A DNA stretch of 64,000 bases. Source: Tragulus kanchil. Its lineage: Eukaryota > Chordata > Mammalia > Artiodactyla > Tragulidae. Below the pieces are notes generated by a model. It was given only the letters and a program-made list of their open reading frames with translations, was not told the DNA's origin and ran no database searches. Positions 1 through 12,822 of this stretch are shown piece by piece (within the stretch, counting starts at the first letter, position 1; each line of letters opens with the position of its first letter). The stretch spans positions 134,744,854 through 134,808,853 of the forward strand of contig JAIOJX010000031.1 in NCBI GenBank assembly GCA_022376925.1, in the 5' to 3' direction. The translations under genes were made by a program, and so were the position numbers.

Positions 1-115
1 CTCACAGGCTTAGTTGCTCTGCAGCTGGGATCTTCCCGGCCCAGGGATCAAACCCCTGTCTCCTGCATTGGCAGGTAACCTCTTTACCACTGAGCTACCA
101 GGGACCGCCCCCCAC
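1..115 (-). repeat. CHR-type tRNA-derived SINE fragment
   Basis: Reads on the minus strand as the usual head of the cetartiodactyl tRNA-derived SINE: a 'ccctggtagctcagtggt' type start, a B-box-like stretch and a tail toward position 1. It is cut by the window edge. Confidence 0.75.
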
Positions 116-489
116 CCTGGGAATGTTTTATTCCATCTTTGAATTTGACCTTGGAAATCAACCTAAAACTATTGACAACCGATCACTTGACAACTTAACC
201 ACTGTTTTCAACTTAAGCCTTGACAATTTAAGTCACTTTCATCACCTCCATTCCTCAGAGGTTGTCTCTTCACTCTGGATTGTGTTCTGTGATAGAGGAG
301 TTTTTTACCTTTGCTACAAGTATGGCTCCATCTTCATTCTTTCCCTGGTGTGTCTGTAGTTGCTTAGCATCATTTGTTATGGGGACTGACCTTTGCCCTT
401 TGTGCCATCTTTGCCCCCGTGTCCATACATGTTATGTTATAGTTACAGTGTTGTTCCTGGTACTCTCATCTGTTTCATGTATCTATGCT
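116..489. other. Unassigned AT-rich intergenic DNA
   Basis: No gene, splice-bounded exon or recognisable repeat seen. The short open frames here have no codon structure or family signature. Confidence 0.5.
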
Positions 490-965
490 TATGCCTGTAC
501 AGCAGCGTCTTGATTACTTTGTAATATGTTTCGAATTTTGAGAATGACAGCCTCCATCTTCTATTCCAAGAGTATTTTGACTCTTTGGGATCCTTTGAGG
601 TTCTCTAGGAATTTTAGTTTAGTTTTTTTTTTTAAAAAAAAAAAAACTGCACAAATTGCCTTTGAAATTTTGACAGGGATTCCATTAGAATCTAGAGAGC
701 ACTTTCAGTAATAAAGTCGTTTTAAGAATACTAAGTCTTCCATTTCATGAGTCCAGAGTGTCTTTTTATGTTTTTCTGTGTCCTATTTCTCTTCTCAAAC
801 TTTGGTAGTTTTCACTGAGCAAATCTTTCACCTCCTTGGTAATTTATTCCTCTTCTGTCTCTGCTGCTTTAGGAAATGATTGTATTCTAACTTTCTTTAG
901 AATTTGTTCATTGTGTACATCAAACTAACTGAATTTTATGTGTTGATTTTGTTTGCTACTGTTTT
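490..965 (-). mobile_element. Old L1 fragment (ORF2, antisense)
   Basis: On the plus strand the text resembles the reverse complement of mammalian L1 ORF2, with phrases such as 'acagggattccattagaatc' and 'cacctccttggtaatttatt'. It is diverged and interrupted near 965 by a CHR SINE fragment. Called from pattern memory, without alignment. Confidence 0.55.
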
Positions 966-1050
966 TTTTTTTCTTTTCTTTTTTCTTTTGGCTGTGCCCT
1001 GCAGCTTATGGGATCTTAGTTTCATCACCAGGTTCAAAGGACTTGTTAAC
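965..1050 (-). repeat. CHR SINE fragment
   Basis: T-rich start, then 'ttggctgtgccctgcagctt' and 'gggatcttagtt', the reverse-complement tail half of a CHR SINE. Truncated; repeated at about 2117-2195 by D1. Confidence 0.6.
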
Positions 1051-1199
1051 AAGATAAGACACTCGTTCTATACCAAAAAAAAAGAAAAAACACCAATATT
1101 TATTGGAGAATTATCTAGCTGACTTAAACATTAAAAGAAAATAGAAATAGAAACATCAGAGGATACATCACCAAACTGGATTTTGACCAATATCCAGAC

Positions 1200-3561
1200 T
1201 CAAACATTGCTGGGAAGTCCTGCGTCACAGCCCATCAGCAGTCCCAGTTGGGAAAATGTCCCAGCAGGGCATCTGCTCCATGTGAGACTCCAAAGATTAG
1301 AGTTTAAGGTTCTCCGGTTATAATCCCCGGACACAAACTGATATCATCATCAATCTACGAGCAAATTGCAGCTCTGGTTTCATGTTCATGCTGTTTGTCT
1401 TGTAAAACCTGGAATGCCTGGGGCTTGATTGGCCAGCGCCCTTCCAGGGGCTCAACAGTCTCAAGATGAAAGGGTTTTACCTCGATTTGAAACTTAAACC
1501 TGGGGCCCAGACCTGATTGAATCCTGCTTGGGACTTGAACCCATGTGGCTGGAGCTTGAATTCCAGCCAAAACCCTATATGGGACTCAAACCCTCAATCC
1601 TTGGCTTAGGACTTGAACCCAGCCAGAACTCTGTTTGGGACTTGAACCCACGCTGCTGGGACTCGAACCCAGCCAAAACCCTGTTTGGGACTTGAACCCA
1701 CATGACTGGGGCCTGAACCTAGCCAAAACCAGTTTGGGACTCGAACCGTAGTGCTAAGGCTCAACCCTAGGCAAAACCCTGCTTGGGGTAGTCAGGACTC
1801 GATCTCGGCCATAACCCTGTCTGGGACTCGAACCCACACAGCCAGGACTCAATCCAAGGTCTGGACCCACTGAGGCTCAGGTTGTTCATGCCTCAACGCA
1901 GAAAGAATTCAGCGAGAAGCAGAGTGACAGACAAGAAGAGGATTTATTGGAGTAAGGTACCTTTGGTAGTTTTCACTGAGCAAATCTTTCACCTCCTTGG
2001 TAATTTATTCCTCTTCTGTCTCTGCTGCTTTAGGAAATGATTGTATTCTAACTTTCTTTAGAATTTGTTCATTGTGTACATCAAACTAACTGAATTTTAT
2101 GTGTTGATTTTGTTTGCTACTGTTTTTTTTTTCCTTTTTTCTTTTGGCTGTGCCCTGCAGCTTATGGGATCTTAGTTTCATCACCAGGTTCAAAGGACTT
2201 GTTAACAAGATAAGACACTCGTTCTATACCAAAAAAAAAGAAAAAACACCAATATTTATTGGAGAATTATCTAGCTGACTTAAACATTAAAAGAAAATAG
2301 AAATAGAAACATCAGAGGATACATCACCAAACTGGATTTTGACCAATATCCAGACTCAAACATTGCTGGGAAGTCCTGCGTCACAGCCCATCAGCAGTCC
2401 CAGTTGGGAAAATGTCCCCAGCAGGGCATCTGCTCCATGTGAGACTCCAAAGATTAGAGTTTAAGGTTCTCCGGTTATAATCCCCGGACACAAACTGATA
2501 TCATCATCAATCTACGAGCAAATTGCAGCTCTGGTTTCATGTTCATGCTGTTTGTCTTGTAAAACCTGGAATGCCTGGGGCTTGATTGGCCAGCGCCTTC
2601 CAGGGGCTCAACAGTCTCAAGATGAAAGGGTTTTACCTCGATTTGAAACTTAAACCTGGGGCCCAGACCTGATTGAATCCTGCTTGGGACTTGAACCCAT
2701 GTGGCTGGAGCTTGAATTCCAGCCAAAACCCTATATGGGACTCAAACCCTCAATCCTTGGCTTAGGACTTGAACCCAGCCAGAACTCTGTTTGGGACTTG
2801 AACCCACGCTGCTGGGACTCGAACCCAGCCAAAACCCTGTTTGGGACTTGAACCCACATGACTGGGGCCTGAACCTAGCCAAAACCAGTTTGGGACTCGA
2901 ACCGTAGTGCTAAGGCTCAACCCTAGGCAAAACCCTGCTTGGGGTAGTCAGGACTCGATCTCGGCCATAACCCTGTCTGGGACTCGAACCCACACAGCCA
3001 GGACTCAATCCAAGGTCTGGACCCACTGAGGCTCAGGTTGTTCATGCCTCAACGCAGAAAGAATTCAGCGAGAAGCAGAGTGACAGACAAGAAGAGGATT
3101 TATTGGAGTAAGGTACCTGAAAGTGATACAAATGGGAAAGTTCTGCTGTTGCTCCACCCCCTGACTGAATGGGCAGCAATATATAGGATGGTGGAAGACT
3201 GCCCCCCTCAAGTAAACACAGGTGTGACATACATCATGAATTCCTTTCTCACCAGCTCCTCCTTTGTCAGCAGTCCATGCCCAGTCAAGCCTGCTTTACT
3301 AAACAAAGAGCAGCTCTCCTGAGTTATCATCAACTTAATGACCTCCCAACCTTTCCCAGGTTTCACCCCTCTACCTATCGTCCCCCACTAGGACTCTACC
3401 TGTTCTACTCTATCCCTATCAAAGATTTGTCTCCTATCTTATCTGTGGTGCCTTCACAGTGGGCAGTCAGGGCAGAGTCCAGACAGGTTAGGAGCAAGGT
3501 TAGAGGCCTGTGAAGCTTTATCTCTGAAGCGTAAACAAAACTATATAATTTTCCTAACACA
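1200..3561 (-). mobile_element. Antisense ERV LTR with repeat-rich U5
   Basis: Read on the minus strand, an LTR starts with TGTTAGG at 3561, has a TATATA stretch near 3178-3183 and an AATAAA signal just upstream of about 3100, then a U5 carrying a tandem array of GGGTTCRAGTCCCA-like units. The far end is uncertain (about 1200) because D1 duplicates the U5 part. Same family as the LTR at 31040-31697, judged by the shared segment around the poly(A) signal. The ERV family is not identified. Confidence 0.55.
1500..1860 (-). repeat. U5 minisatellite with B-box-like units (copy 1)
   Basis: GGACTYGAACC occurs at 1531, 1609, 1638, 1659, 1688, 1738 and 1824. On the minus strand this is GGTTCRAGTCC; three are perfect matches to the RNA polymerase III B-box consensus GGTTCGANTCC. 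Units alternate with 'agccaaaaccctgttt'. The second copy at about 2655-3010 belongs to duplication D1. Confidence 0.75.
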
Positions 3562-3639
3562 GTTATTGAAATCAGACCCACAGCAGAGGAAGTAGAGTCT
3601 TAATCACTGGTCTGCCAGCGAATTCCCTGCTGCAATCTC

Positions 3640-4340
3640 TCTAAAGTTGTTTTTAGAAGTGTCAGTTTTCTCATGGAGCCTCTTTGGTTTGTACATGTAA
3701 AACCCTGTTACCTAGAGGAAAAGAGAATTTTACCCCTCTTTCAGTTTGAATGACTTTGATTTCTTTTTCTTGTCTAATGGTTCTGGCTTGGACTCTCAAG
3801 ACTTTCTTGAACAAGCAGTACAGGGTTTTCATCTTTTAAATTTCTTGAATGTTTTTTGATGTTGGATGAAGTGTTTCATATATGTCTGGTAGGTAAAGTT
3901 GTTTTTGTTTTCATGTATACATAAGACTTGAATATTGAAGTCTTATGCTGACATTTTGCTGTGGTCTTTTTCTGTATTTCTCTTGTTTGCTTCATAGTTG
4001 GGCGAGTTCTAATGGTAGGTGTATATGTGCTTGTAATTATTGTATCTTCTTGCTGAATTAACCTTTTTATAATTATATAGTATTCTTTTCTCTTTTATCC
4101 GCTTTGGTGTTTTATTTTTTCTGATATAGTCTCCCCTGCTCTCTTTAGGATGGAGTATCTTTTCCGATCCTTTCTCTGTTCTTAGATTTTGTGTCCTTAG
4201 ATTTGTGAACATTTACAGTTCCACTTCTCTGACATTCTCTTTTTTCTCCTGTCACATCCTCTCGTGGTCCCTGCTCAGGCACCCGTACTGTGGTCAGAGG
4301 CAGAATTTCCTTTTGATCATGTTTGGTGAAATAGTCTTTC
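3640..4340 (-). mobile_element. Old L1 ORF2 fragment, antisense
   Basis: Diverged sequence resembling the reverse complement of L1 ORF2 ('gactttgatttctttttctt', 'tctgatatagtctcccctgc'). No open frame remains. Confidence 0.5.
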
Positions 4341-4706
4341 TGTTTTTTTTTTTTTTTTAAAGGAATATAGTTTCTTTAATGCTTTCTTTTTTTCTTTCTT
4401 TCTTTCTTTATCTTTTGCGGGTGGGGTGGGGAGGGAGGGGGATGGGCGGGCCACTTCTATTGGTCTTTCATTTCTCTATTTTCATCCATCTTTGTTCTTT
4501 GGCTCTTGTGGGCCTCCCATCACGGTGGCCTCTGTCGTCACAGAGCACCGGCTCTGGGCACATACGCCCCAGAGCTCCAGCTCGGTAATTGGACATATCA
4601 GTCCAGTGCTCCATGGCACATGGGATCTTCCCAAGCCAGGGGTCGAACCGATGCCCCTTGCACTGCAAGGCGGTGTCCATACTCACTGGACCACCAGGGG
4701 GAAGCC
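4341..4706 (-). repeat. Young tRNA-derived SINE, long C-rich subfamily
   Basis: Minus-strand SINE of about 365 bp running from 'gggcttccccctggtggtcc' at 4706 through the tRNA-like head, the 'ggagcgcatgggcccagagc'-type body and a C-rich 3' domain to a poly(T) tract. Flanked by target duplications 'tgaaatagtcttt' at about 4328 and 4707. Confidence 0.85.
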
Positions 4707-4776
4707 CTGAAATAGTCTTTATTAATTACAGTATCTTTTTTCCCTGTTCTTTTTAGTCATGATATTTAATTCTTTT

Positions 4777-5157
4777 TTTTTTTTTTTTTAAGATTATGTG
4801 GGAATCACAGCATTATTTGCTTCAAGATTACAGAGCTTTTTTTTTTTTTAATTTATTTATCTTTTTGGAGGGTGGAGTGGGGAGGGAGGGGGATAGGCGG
4901 GCCTCTTCTATTGGTCTTTCATTTCTCTATTTTCATCCATCTTTGTTCTTTGGCTCCTGTGGGCCTCCCATCACGGTGGCCTCTGTCGTCGCAGAGCACC
5001 AGCTCTGGGCCCATGCGCTCCATTGCTCCGGCTCGGTAATTGGACACATCGGTCCAGCCGCTTCGTGGCACGTGGGATCTTCCCAGGCCAGGGCTCGAAC
5101 CGGCGCCCCTTGCACTGCAAGGCGGTGTCTGTACCCACTGGACCACCAGGGGAAGCC
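4777..5157 (-). repeat. Young tRNA-derived SINE, long C-rich subfamily
   Basis: A second minus-strand copy with a perfect 15-bp target duplication 'gatatttaattcttt' at 4762-4776 and 5158-5172. It includes a 3' extension ('aagattatgtgggaatcaca') before the poly(T), perhaps a transduced flank. Open frames through it are SINE-derived. Confidence 0.85.
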
Positions 5158-5399
5158 CGATATTTAATTCTTTAAGTAGTTTTAACTTTACTATTGTGAT
5201 CATTTTTTTCTTAATCTCTTAGTGTATAATAGTAATAACTTTTCTACTTTCAACTCAATGTTTTATGAGTGGAATACAGAAATAAACTCTGCTTTACATT
5301 TGTTAATACCTATACGTGTCAATTACTATGGTTGTCATTGTATTTAAATATAGGTATTCCATTGAGATTGCAGTCAAAGGATCCTATTTTTTTTCATGT

Positions 5400-7815
5400 T
5401 ACTACCATTTAGTACCATTGACCCTTTTTCATTCTCCCAAAGATGCTGAAGTTCACTTGAATGAAAATGATGATGAAAAAAATCATGCACAGATATGTCC
5501 AGAGGTACCATCTCTCATTTCAATTATTTCTGTATGTACTTGTGTTTCCATGAGTTCATGGATTTAGAAGTCCATGGTTTTCTTAAAAGACATCATGATT
5601 TTATAACTATTTTATTATAGTTGAAATTATAAATATATTCCATGAACCTTGCCTTTTTTCCCCCTACACTCTCCTGTTCATGGTTCAAATAGTAAGATTA
5701 CTAACATGTTACGTATTTATGTGCCTGTATCTATAATGACCTTTTATTGTCTTCCATAATGGTGGGTCACTTTGAACTTATTTCAGGTTTTCTCAGGGAA
5801 CCCTCAGTCAGAGTGCTTCTAATACTCTTCTTCTTCTTCTTCTTTTTTTTAATACTCTTCTTTTTTTATTTTCTTAATGCTCTTCTATTACTTCAGTTTT
5901 TGCTTCTTTATCTTCAAGACCACATTCTCCTTAATTGAGGTTCTTGCTGTATGATTTCTTAGCTTATTGAGCTAAGTTGAGTTTCTCCAAATGTCTCTTA
6001 CACTTTTCTCCTCTGTAGGACAGGCACATATCTTTCTCTACTGAGCTATGATGTTGATAAGGAAAAAGTTCATGCTGAGCATTGCATGATGTCTGTAGAG
6101 TATTTAGACCTTTCTACTCATTTCTGTTGTTATCATAATTTATAATTAATTTTTTTTATTTTGCTTTTTTGCTTTTACAACATTTTGTTGTTTATAGATA
6201 TGTATAATCCCAGATTAGTCATAATTTATAATTTTGATCTTTTTTATTAAGCACTGTTGACTCTGTCATTTCTGAAGCCACCACGCCTAGTGTGGCTCCA
6301 CTAGATACAGAATAGCGGTCAGCATGTAAAACACAGCCTAACATTTCCGGAGAAACAGTTTGTTGAGTCTGATTTATGTGTATTTCATGTAATGTTCACA
6401 AAAATGGACGATGACTTACCTCCATATTGGACATTAATCAACCTTCAGGTTGATTAGAGATTATCATAATCTCTGTGTGAAAGCATAAGGAGTTAAAATT
6501 AGAGACCCATAATTTCCTACAACTAGCTTTACATGGATCTGTCAGAACACCTATTTTTTTTTTTCTACAAAATTTTTAGTACCATTGACCCTTTTTCATT
6601 CTCCCAAAGATGCTGAAGTTCACTTGAATGAAAATGATGATGAAAAAAATCATGCACAGATATGTCCAGAGGTACCATCTCTCATTTCAATTATTTCTGT
6701 ATGTACTTGTGTTTCCATGAGTTCATGGATTTAGAAGTCCATGGTTTTCTTAAAAGACATCATGATTTTATAACTATTTTATTATAGTTGAAATTATAAA
6801 TATATTCCATGAACCTTGCCTTTTTTCCCCCTACACTCTCCTGTTCATGGTTCAAATAGTAAGATTACTAACATGTTACGTATTTATGTGCCTGTATCTA
6901 TAATGACCTTTTATTGTCTTCCATAATGGTGGGTCACTTTGAACTTATTTCAGGTTTTCTCAGGGAACCCTCAGTCAGAGTGCTTCTAATACTCTTCTTC
7001 TTCTTCTTCTTTTTTTTAATACTCTTCTTTTTTTATTTTCTTAATGCTCTTCTATTACTTCAGTTTTTGCTTCTTTATCTTCAAGACCACATTCTCCTTA
7101 ATTGAGGTTCTTGCTGTATGATTTCTTAGCTTATTGAGCTAAGTTGAGTTTCTCCAAATGTCTCTTACACTTTTCTCCTCTGTAGGACAGGCACATATCT
7201 TTCTCTACTGAGCTATGATGTTGATAAGGAAAAAGTTCATGCTGAGCATTGCATGATGTCTGTAGAGTATTTAGACCTTTCTACTCATTTCTGTTGTTAT
7301 CATAATTTATAATTAATTTTTTTTATTTTGCTTTTTTGCTTTTACAACATTTTGTTGTTTATAGATATGTATAATCCCAGATTAGTCATAATTTATAATT
7401 TTGATCTTTTTTATTAAGCACTGTTGACTCTGTCATTTCTGAAGCCACCACGCCTAGTGTGGCTCCACTAGATACAGAATAGCGGTCAGCATGTAAAACA
7501 CAGCCTAACATTTCCGGAGAAACAGTTTGTTGAGTCTGATTTATGTGTATTTCATGTAATGTTCACAAAAATGGACGATGACTTACCTCCATATTGGACA
7601 TTAATCAACCTTCAGGTTGATTAGAGATTATCATAATCTCTGTGTGAAAGCATAAGGAGTTAAAATTAGAGACCCATAATTTCCTACAAATAGCTTTACA
7701 TGGATCTGTCAGAAAACATATTTCAACTTGATCCTTTCCCTTCTCTCTTCTTCTCATTTTATGTGAAAATAAGAATGCTTCTCATGGGCCCTTGGTGACT
7801 GTGTTTTCCTTTCAG
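5400..7815 (+). other. Module A: sequence 5' of the dead KRAB exon
   Basis: Non-coding, paralogous to 38880-41126 upstream of the intact KRAB exon; for example 'tctgaagccaccacgcctag' at 7437 matches 'tctgaagccaccactcctag' in module B. It establishes segmental duplication of a KZNF unit. No gene of its own. Confidence 0.75.
5411..7714. repeat. Tandem duplication D2 (5411-6547 / 6578-7714)
   Basis: Near-perfect direct repeat, shift 1167. The bases between copies (6548-6577) match neither side, and one substitution is visible ('acaactagc' versus 'acaaatagc'). Probable assembly overlap. Confidence 0.9.
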
Positions 7816-7942
<127 letters not shown>

Positions 7943-8589
7943 GTGAGGATCACTTCCTTCTGAAGTAGGAGTCTGCCCTTGGGTATCTCTGCATTTTCCA
8001 TTGTATGTCTCTTGGGAGCCCCGGTTTTACTTGACTGATCTGAAATCCCTGTACATTCAGACATGCAAAACTTACTGACGCAGCATCAAGAGTTTAAATC
8101 TGCCTTTTCCCCTGATGATCTGCCCACTGCATGATACATCAGGAGTTGTTCCAGAGCATGTGTAGTTACAAAGCTCAATGAAAAAGTTTTAATATATCTC
8201 TTTTCCTGTTTCCTACCCATGTGCTTTTGATTCACAAATTTTAGGAAAAGAGCTATGTTTCTGCTTGTTATATTGTTCCCAGTGTATTCAGAAGGGGGTA
8301 AACAGCAGGTGAATTTAGGAAATATTTTTCTGTTCCCACCTGTAGTCACCTTGATCCTCACTTGAGCAAGGGACTAGGATTCTGAAAAAGCCACAGCAAA
8401 TCATGCTTCTTTCCTCTTTTGTGGAGGTATTTCTGTTTCTTATCTGAATATCTGACCCACCTTGTTACAAGACCAAGAGCCCTAGTCTGTGAAGCGTGAG
8501 ATTATTTTGATGGAAAATATGATCCCTCATATACTGTAATATTTTCCTGTTACATAGGAAATTCCCACTTTATGCTATAGTGAAGTGGT

Positions 8590-10879
8590 CTTCCTATTCT
8601 ACGATATAAAATAGGAACTGTCACGAGAACTTGGCTGATAAGGCTTTCCGGGTGTTTTTCTCGTTGTCAGCAATGTCACCAAAACCTGTCTCAATGGCAT
8701 TGTGACACTGATGTTCACACATACTATGACCATATGCTTTCATTCTCAGTAAACGATATGGGAATTTCACTTCAGGATGACATTGGCTAAGTTGCTCACA
8801 TTTGTGAGGCTGTTATTTCATTTGTCAAAAGAGAGATTTTTCTTCTTTTTGATACTGGGACTGTTTTTATGTGTTTTTTGGCACCTTTGCATTCTTGCTT
8901 GGACTTCTAAATAATTGCTTTTTTCAGAAATAGTGCAAGTATTCTTGTCTAGTTCTTTTTTTTTTTTTTTAATTTTGGCCTCTTTTATTGTTTTATTTAT
9001 TTTCATCCATCTTTATTCTTTGACCTGTGTGGGCCTCCCATTGCAGTGGCCTCTCTTGTTGCAGAGAGCTGGCTCATAATTGGACACACTGGTCCAGCCA
9101 CTCCGTGGCATGTAGGATCTTCCCGGGCCAGGGATTGAACTGGCACCCTCTGCACTGCAAGGTGGACTCTATCTACTGGACCACCAGGGAAGCCCTCTTG
9201 TCTAGTTCTTTATGTTAGGGGAAAAGCTGTAAGTCATTCCTCATTGACTATGATGTTCACTGTGGGCTTCTCATACATGTTCTTTATTGTGTTGCAGCCT
9301 TTTCTCTTTCTTTCCTCTTTTTTTTTTCTGCTTCTAGTTTACTGAGTGTTTCTGTCATATTTTCCACATTTCCATTTGAGGGAACCACTGAGAATGGGGA
9401 AATGTGTGCCAGTTCACCCTCAATGCAATATAAAGAGGAGGAGAGTCAAAAGCCAGGAAACTGTCATGAACTTTCCTACATTTTTCAGTTTCAGTTAGTG
9501 TTTTCAGAACAGTCATCTGCTGCTGCTTTTCTGGTTGCGGGTGTCTTCCCAAATTGCTTCCTGATTTTTTTTTTTTTGTTAACTGGGTCCCCTCATGGAT
9601 ACTGAGTGCCTGTGGTTTACTATCTGCTGACATCACTCCTCACAGTTTTGTTTTTCTTTGCAGAGTTTGTGTTAAGAAATTTAACGATACGGTTTTCAGT
9701 ATTTAGAGAGGCCAGCTAAGAAAGTATCCTGTTACATGGGAAAAGAAAACTTCCTATTCTACGATATAAAATAGGAACTGTCACGAGAACTTGGCTGATA
9801 AGGCTTTCCGGGTGTTTTTCTCGTTGTCAGCAATGTCACCAAAACCTGTCTCAATGGCATTGTGACACTGATGTTCACACATACTATGACCATATGCTTT
9901 CATTCTCAGTAAACGATATGGGAATTTCACTTCAGGATGACATTGGCTAAGTTGCTCACATTTGTGAGGCTGTTATTTCATTTGTCAAAAGAGAGATTTT
10001 TCTTCTTTTTGATACTGGGACTGTTTTTATGTGTTTTTTGGCACCTTTGCATTCTTGCTTGGACTTCTAAATAATTGCTTTTTTCAGAAATAGTGCAAGT
10101 ATTCTTGTCTAGTTCTTTTTTTTTTTTTTTAATTTTGGCCTCTTTTATTGTTTTATTTATTTTCATCCATCTTTATTCTTTGACCTGTGTGGGCCTCCCA
10201 TTGCAGTGGCCTCTCTTGTTGCAGAGAGCTGGCTCATAATTGGACACACTGGTCCAGCCACTCCGTGGCATGTAGGATCTTCCCGGGCCAGGGATTGAAC
10301 TGGCACCCTCTGCACTGCAAGGTGGACTCTATCTACTGGACCACCAGGGAAGCCCTCTTGTCTAGTTCTTTATGTTAGGGGAAAAGCTGTAAGTCATTCC
10401 TCATTGACTATGATGTTCACTGTGGGCTTCTCATACATGTTCTTTATTGTGTTGCAGCCTTTTCTCTTTCTTTCCTCTTTTTTTTTTCTGCTTCTAGTTT
10501 ACTGAGTGTTTCTGTCATATTTTCCACATTTCCATTTGAGGGAACCACTGAGAATGGGGAAATGTGTGCCAGTTCACCCTCAATGCAATATAAAGAGGAG
10601 GAGAGTCAAAAGCCAGGAAACTGTCATGAACTTTCCTACATTTTTCAGTTTCAGTTAGTGTTTTCAGAACAGTCATCTGCTGCTGCTTTTCTGGTTGCGG
10701 GTGTCTTCCCAAATTGCTTCCTGATTTTTTTTTTTTTGTTAACTGGGTCCCCTCATGGATACTGAGTGCCTGTGGTTTACTATCTGCTGACATCACTCCT
10801 CACAGTTTTGTTTTTCTTTGCAGAGTTTGTGTTAAGAAATTTAACGATACGGTTTTCAGTATTTAGAGAGGCCAGCTAA
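8590..10879. repeat. Tandem duplication D3 (8590-9719 / 9750-10879)
   Basis: Direct repeat, shift 1160, apparently identical, including a full SINE in each copy. The junction bases 9720-9749 are foreign to the copy. Probable assembly overlap. Confidence 0.9.
8957..9195 (-). repeat. tRNA-derived SINE, short subfamily
   Basis: Minus-strand SINE without the C-rich domain; its tail is 'agatggatgaaaataaa'-like. Target duplication 'tcttgtctagttcttt' on both sides (about 8941 and 9196). Duplicated at 10117-10355 by D3. Confidence 0.8.
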
Positions 10880-12822
10880 AAGAACCATGTCATGTTTAAT
10901 TACAAGGAGAGTTAATGTAAAAAATTTATATACCAAAGTATATTAGATAGTTAATATTTTCATAACTGTTTTCTTTTTTACTTACTTAACTGTTTTGTTT
11001 ATATTTTAAAATTATTCAGGCTTTGGCAAACACTTTTTTTCCTAGCTTTGTTTCCTCATAAAAGCTCTGCTTTCCCAGCCAGGAGACCTTCATTCTGGAA
11101 TCCTGATCTGCTATTGATCTGATTACTTTACTCTGCATGTATATGCACAGAATAGACTGATTCATTTCTTGATGATGGGCTTCTCCTGGATTTTCCTTCT
11201 GCTTTCTGCAAAGAACAGTATTGCATTCTCTCCTAGAATATTATATATGTTTATATTGAACATATACATGGAACTACAGTCACTGGAATATTCAGTTTGA
11301 TATACGGCATAGCAAATAGTGTAATAGATTGAAAGTTAATTTCTTTTTACAGTGTTTAAATCTCACATGACTTTTTCCCCATATTCATACTATAATTCAT
11401 CTATTTCAAAATGGGACAGAACTATATACTATTGCTAAACCAAGTCTTTGTTTTAAGGTCAGTGTTGTGGTTGCCCTTGTAGAGTGGTATTCACATGGTC
11501 ACAGGCTATGCCCCTATGTTTACTCTGTGCTCCACTCAAGCCCTTTCTCATTTCTGATCTTTCCTTACATGGAACCTTGATGTGTATGGAAAGATTTTTA
11601 TTTTCTAGCATATTTAAGTTATTCTCCTGAACTTCTCAATTTCCATAGCACTCCTTCACCATCCCTCCACTTTCCATATTGCTTATACTGTAAAATAGCC
11701 CCCATGCCTACTATAAAGAGGAGGAGAGTCAAAAGCCAGGAAACTGTCATGAACTTTCCTACATTTTTCAGTTTCAGTTAGTGTTTTCAGAACAGTCATC
11801 TGCTGCTGCTTTTCTGGTTGCGGGTGTCTTCCCAAATTGCTTCCTGATTTTTTTTTTTTTGTTAACTGGGTCCCCTCATGGATACTGAGTGCCTGTGGTT
11901 TACTATCTGCTGACATCACTCCTCACAGTTTTGTTTTTCTTTGCAGAGTTTGTGTTAAGAAATTTAACGATACGGTTTTCAGTATTTAGAGAGGCCAGCT
12001 AAAAGAACCATGTCATGTTTAATTACAAGGAGAGTTAATGTAAAAAATTTATATACCAAAGTATATTAGATAGTTAATATTTTCATAACTGTTTTCTTTT
12101 TTACTTACTTAACTGTTTTGTTTATATTTTAAAATTATTCAGGCTTTGGCAAACACTTTTTCTGCTATCTTTGTTTCCTCATAAAAGCTCTGCTTTCCCA
12201 GCCAGGAGACCTTCATTCTGGAATCCTGATCTGCTATTGATCTGATTACTTTACTCTGCATGTATATGCACAGAATAGACTGATTCATTTCTTGATGATG
12301 GGCTTCTCCTGGATTTTCCTTCTGCTTTCTGCAAAGAACAGTATTGCATTCTCTCCTAGAATATTATATATGTTTATATTGAACATATACATGGAACTAC
12401 AGTCACTGGAATATTCAGTTTGATATACGGCATAGCAAATAGTGTAATAGATTGAAAGTTAATTTCTTTTTACAGTGTTTAAATCTCACATGACTTTTTC
12501 CCCATATTCATACTATAATTCATCTATTTCAAAATGGGACAGAACTATATACTATTGCTAAACCAAGTCTTTGTTTTAAGGTCAGTGTTGTGGTTGCCCT
12601 TGTAGAGTGGTATTCACATGGTCACAGGCTATGCCCCTATGTTTACTCTGTGCTCCACTCAAGCCCTTTCTCATTTCTGATCTTTCCTTACATGGAACCT
12701 TGATGTGTATGGAAAGATTTTTATTTTCTAGCATATTTAAGTTATTCTCCTGAACTTCTCAATTTCCATAGCACTCCTTCACCATCCCTCCACTTTCCAT
12801 ATTGCTTATACTGTAAAATAGC
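10589..12822. repeat. Tandem duplication D4 (10589-11699 / 11712-12822)
   Basis: Direct repeat, shift 1123. It overlaps D3, so part of the sequence is present three times (about 9429, 10589 and 11712). One small difference occurs near 11040 versus 12162. Confidence 0.9.

Larger units (their letters stand above)
801..3118. repeat. Tandem duplication D1 (801-1961 / 1962-3118)
   Basis: The block starting 'tttggtagttttcactgag' at 801 restarts at 1962 (shift 1161) and both copies run to the same 'agtaaggtac'. Copies differ by homopolymer lengths and single-base indels. Probably an unmerged contig overlap rather than a biological duplication. Confidence 0.9.

Noticed and set aside
1531..1835. Cluster of tRNA genes or tRNA-derived repeats
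   Set aside because: Only B-box-like motifs occur; there are no A-boxes, acceptor stems or cloverleaf pairing.
1500..1860. CRISPR-like array
   Set aside because: Units are irregular, spacers are not unique, and the context is a mammalian LTR.
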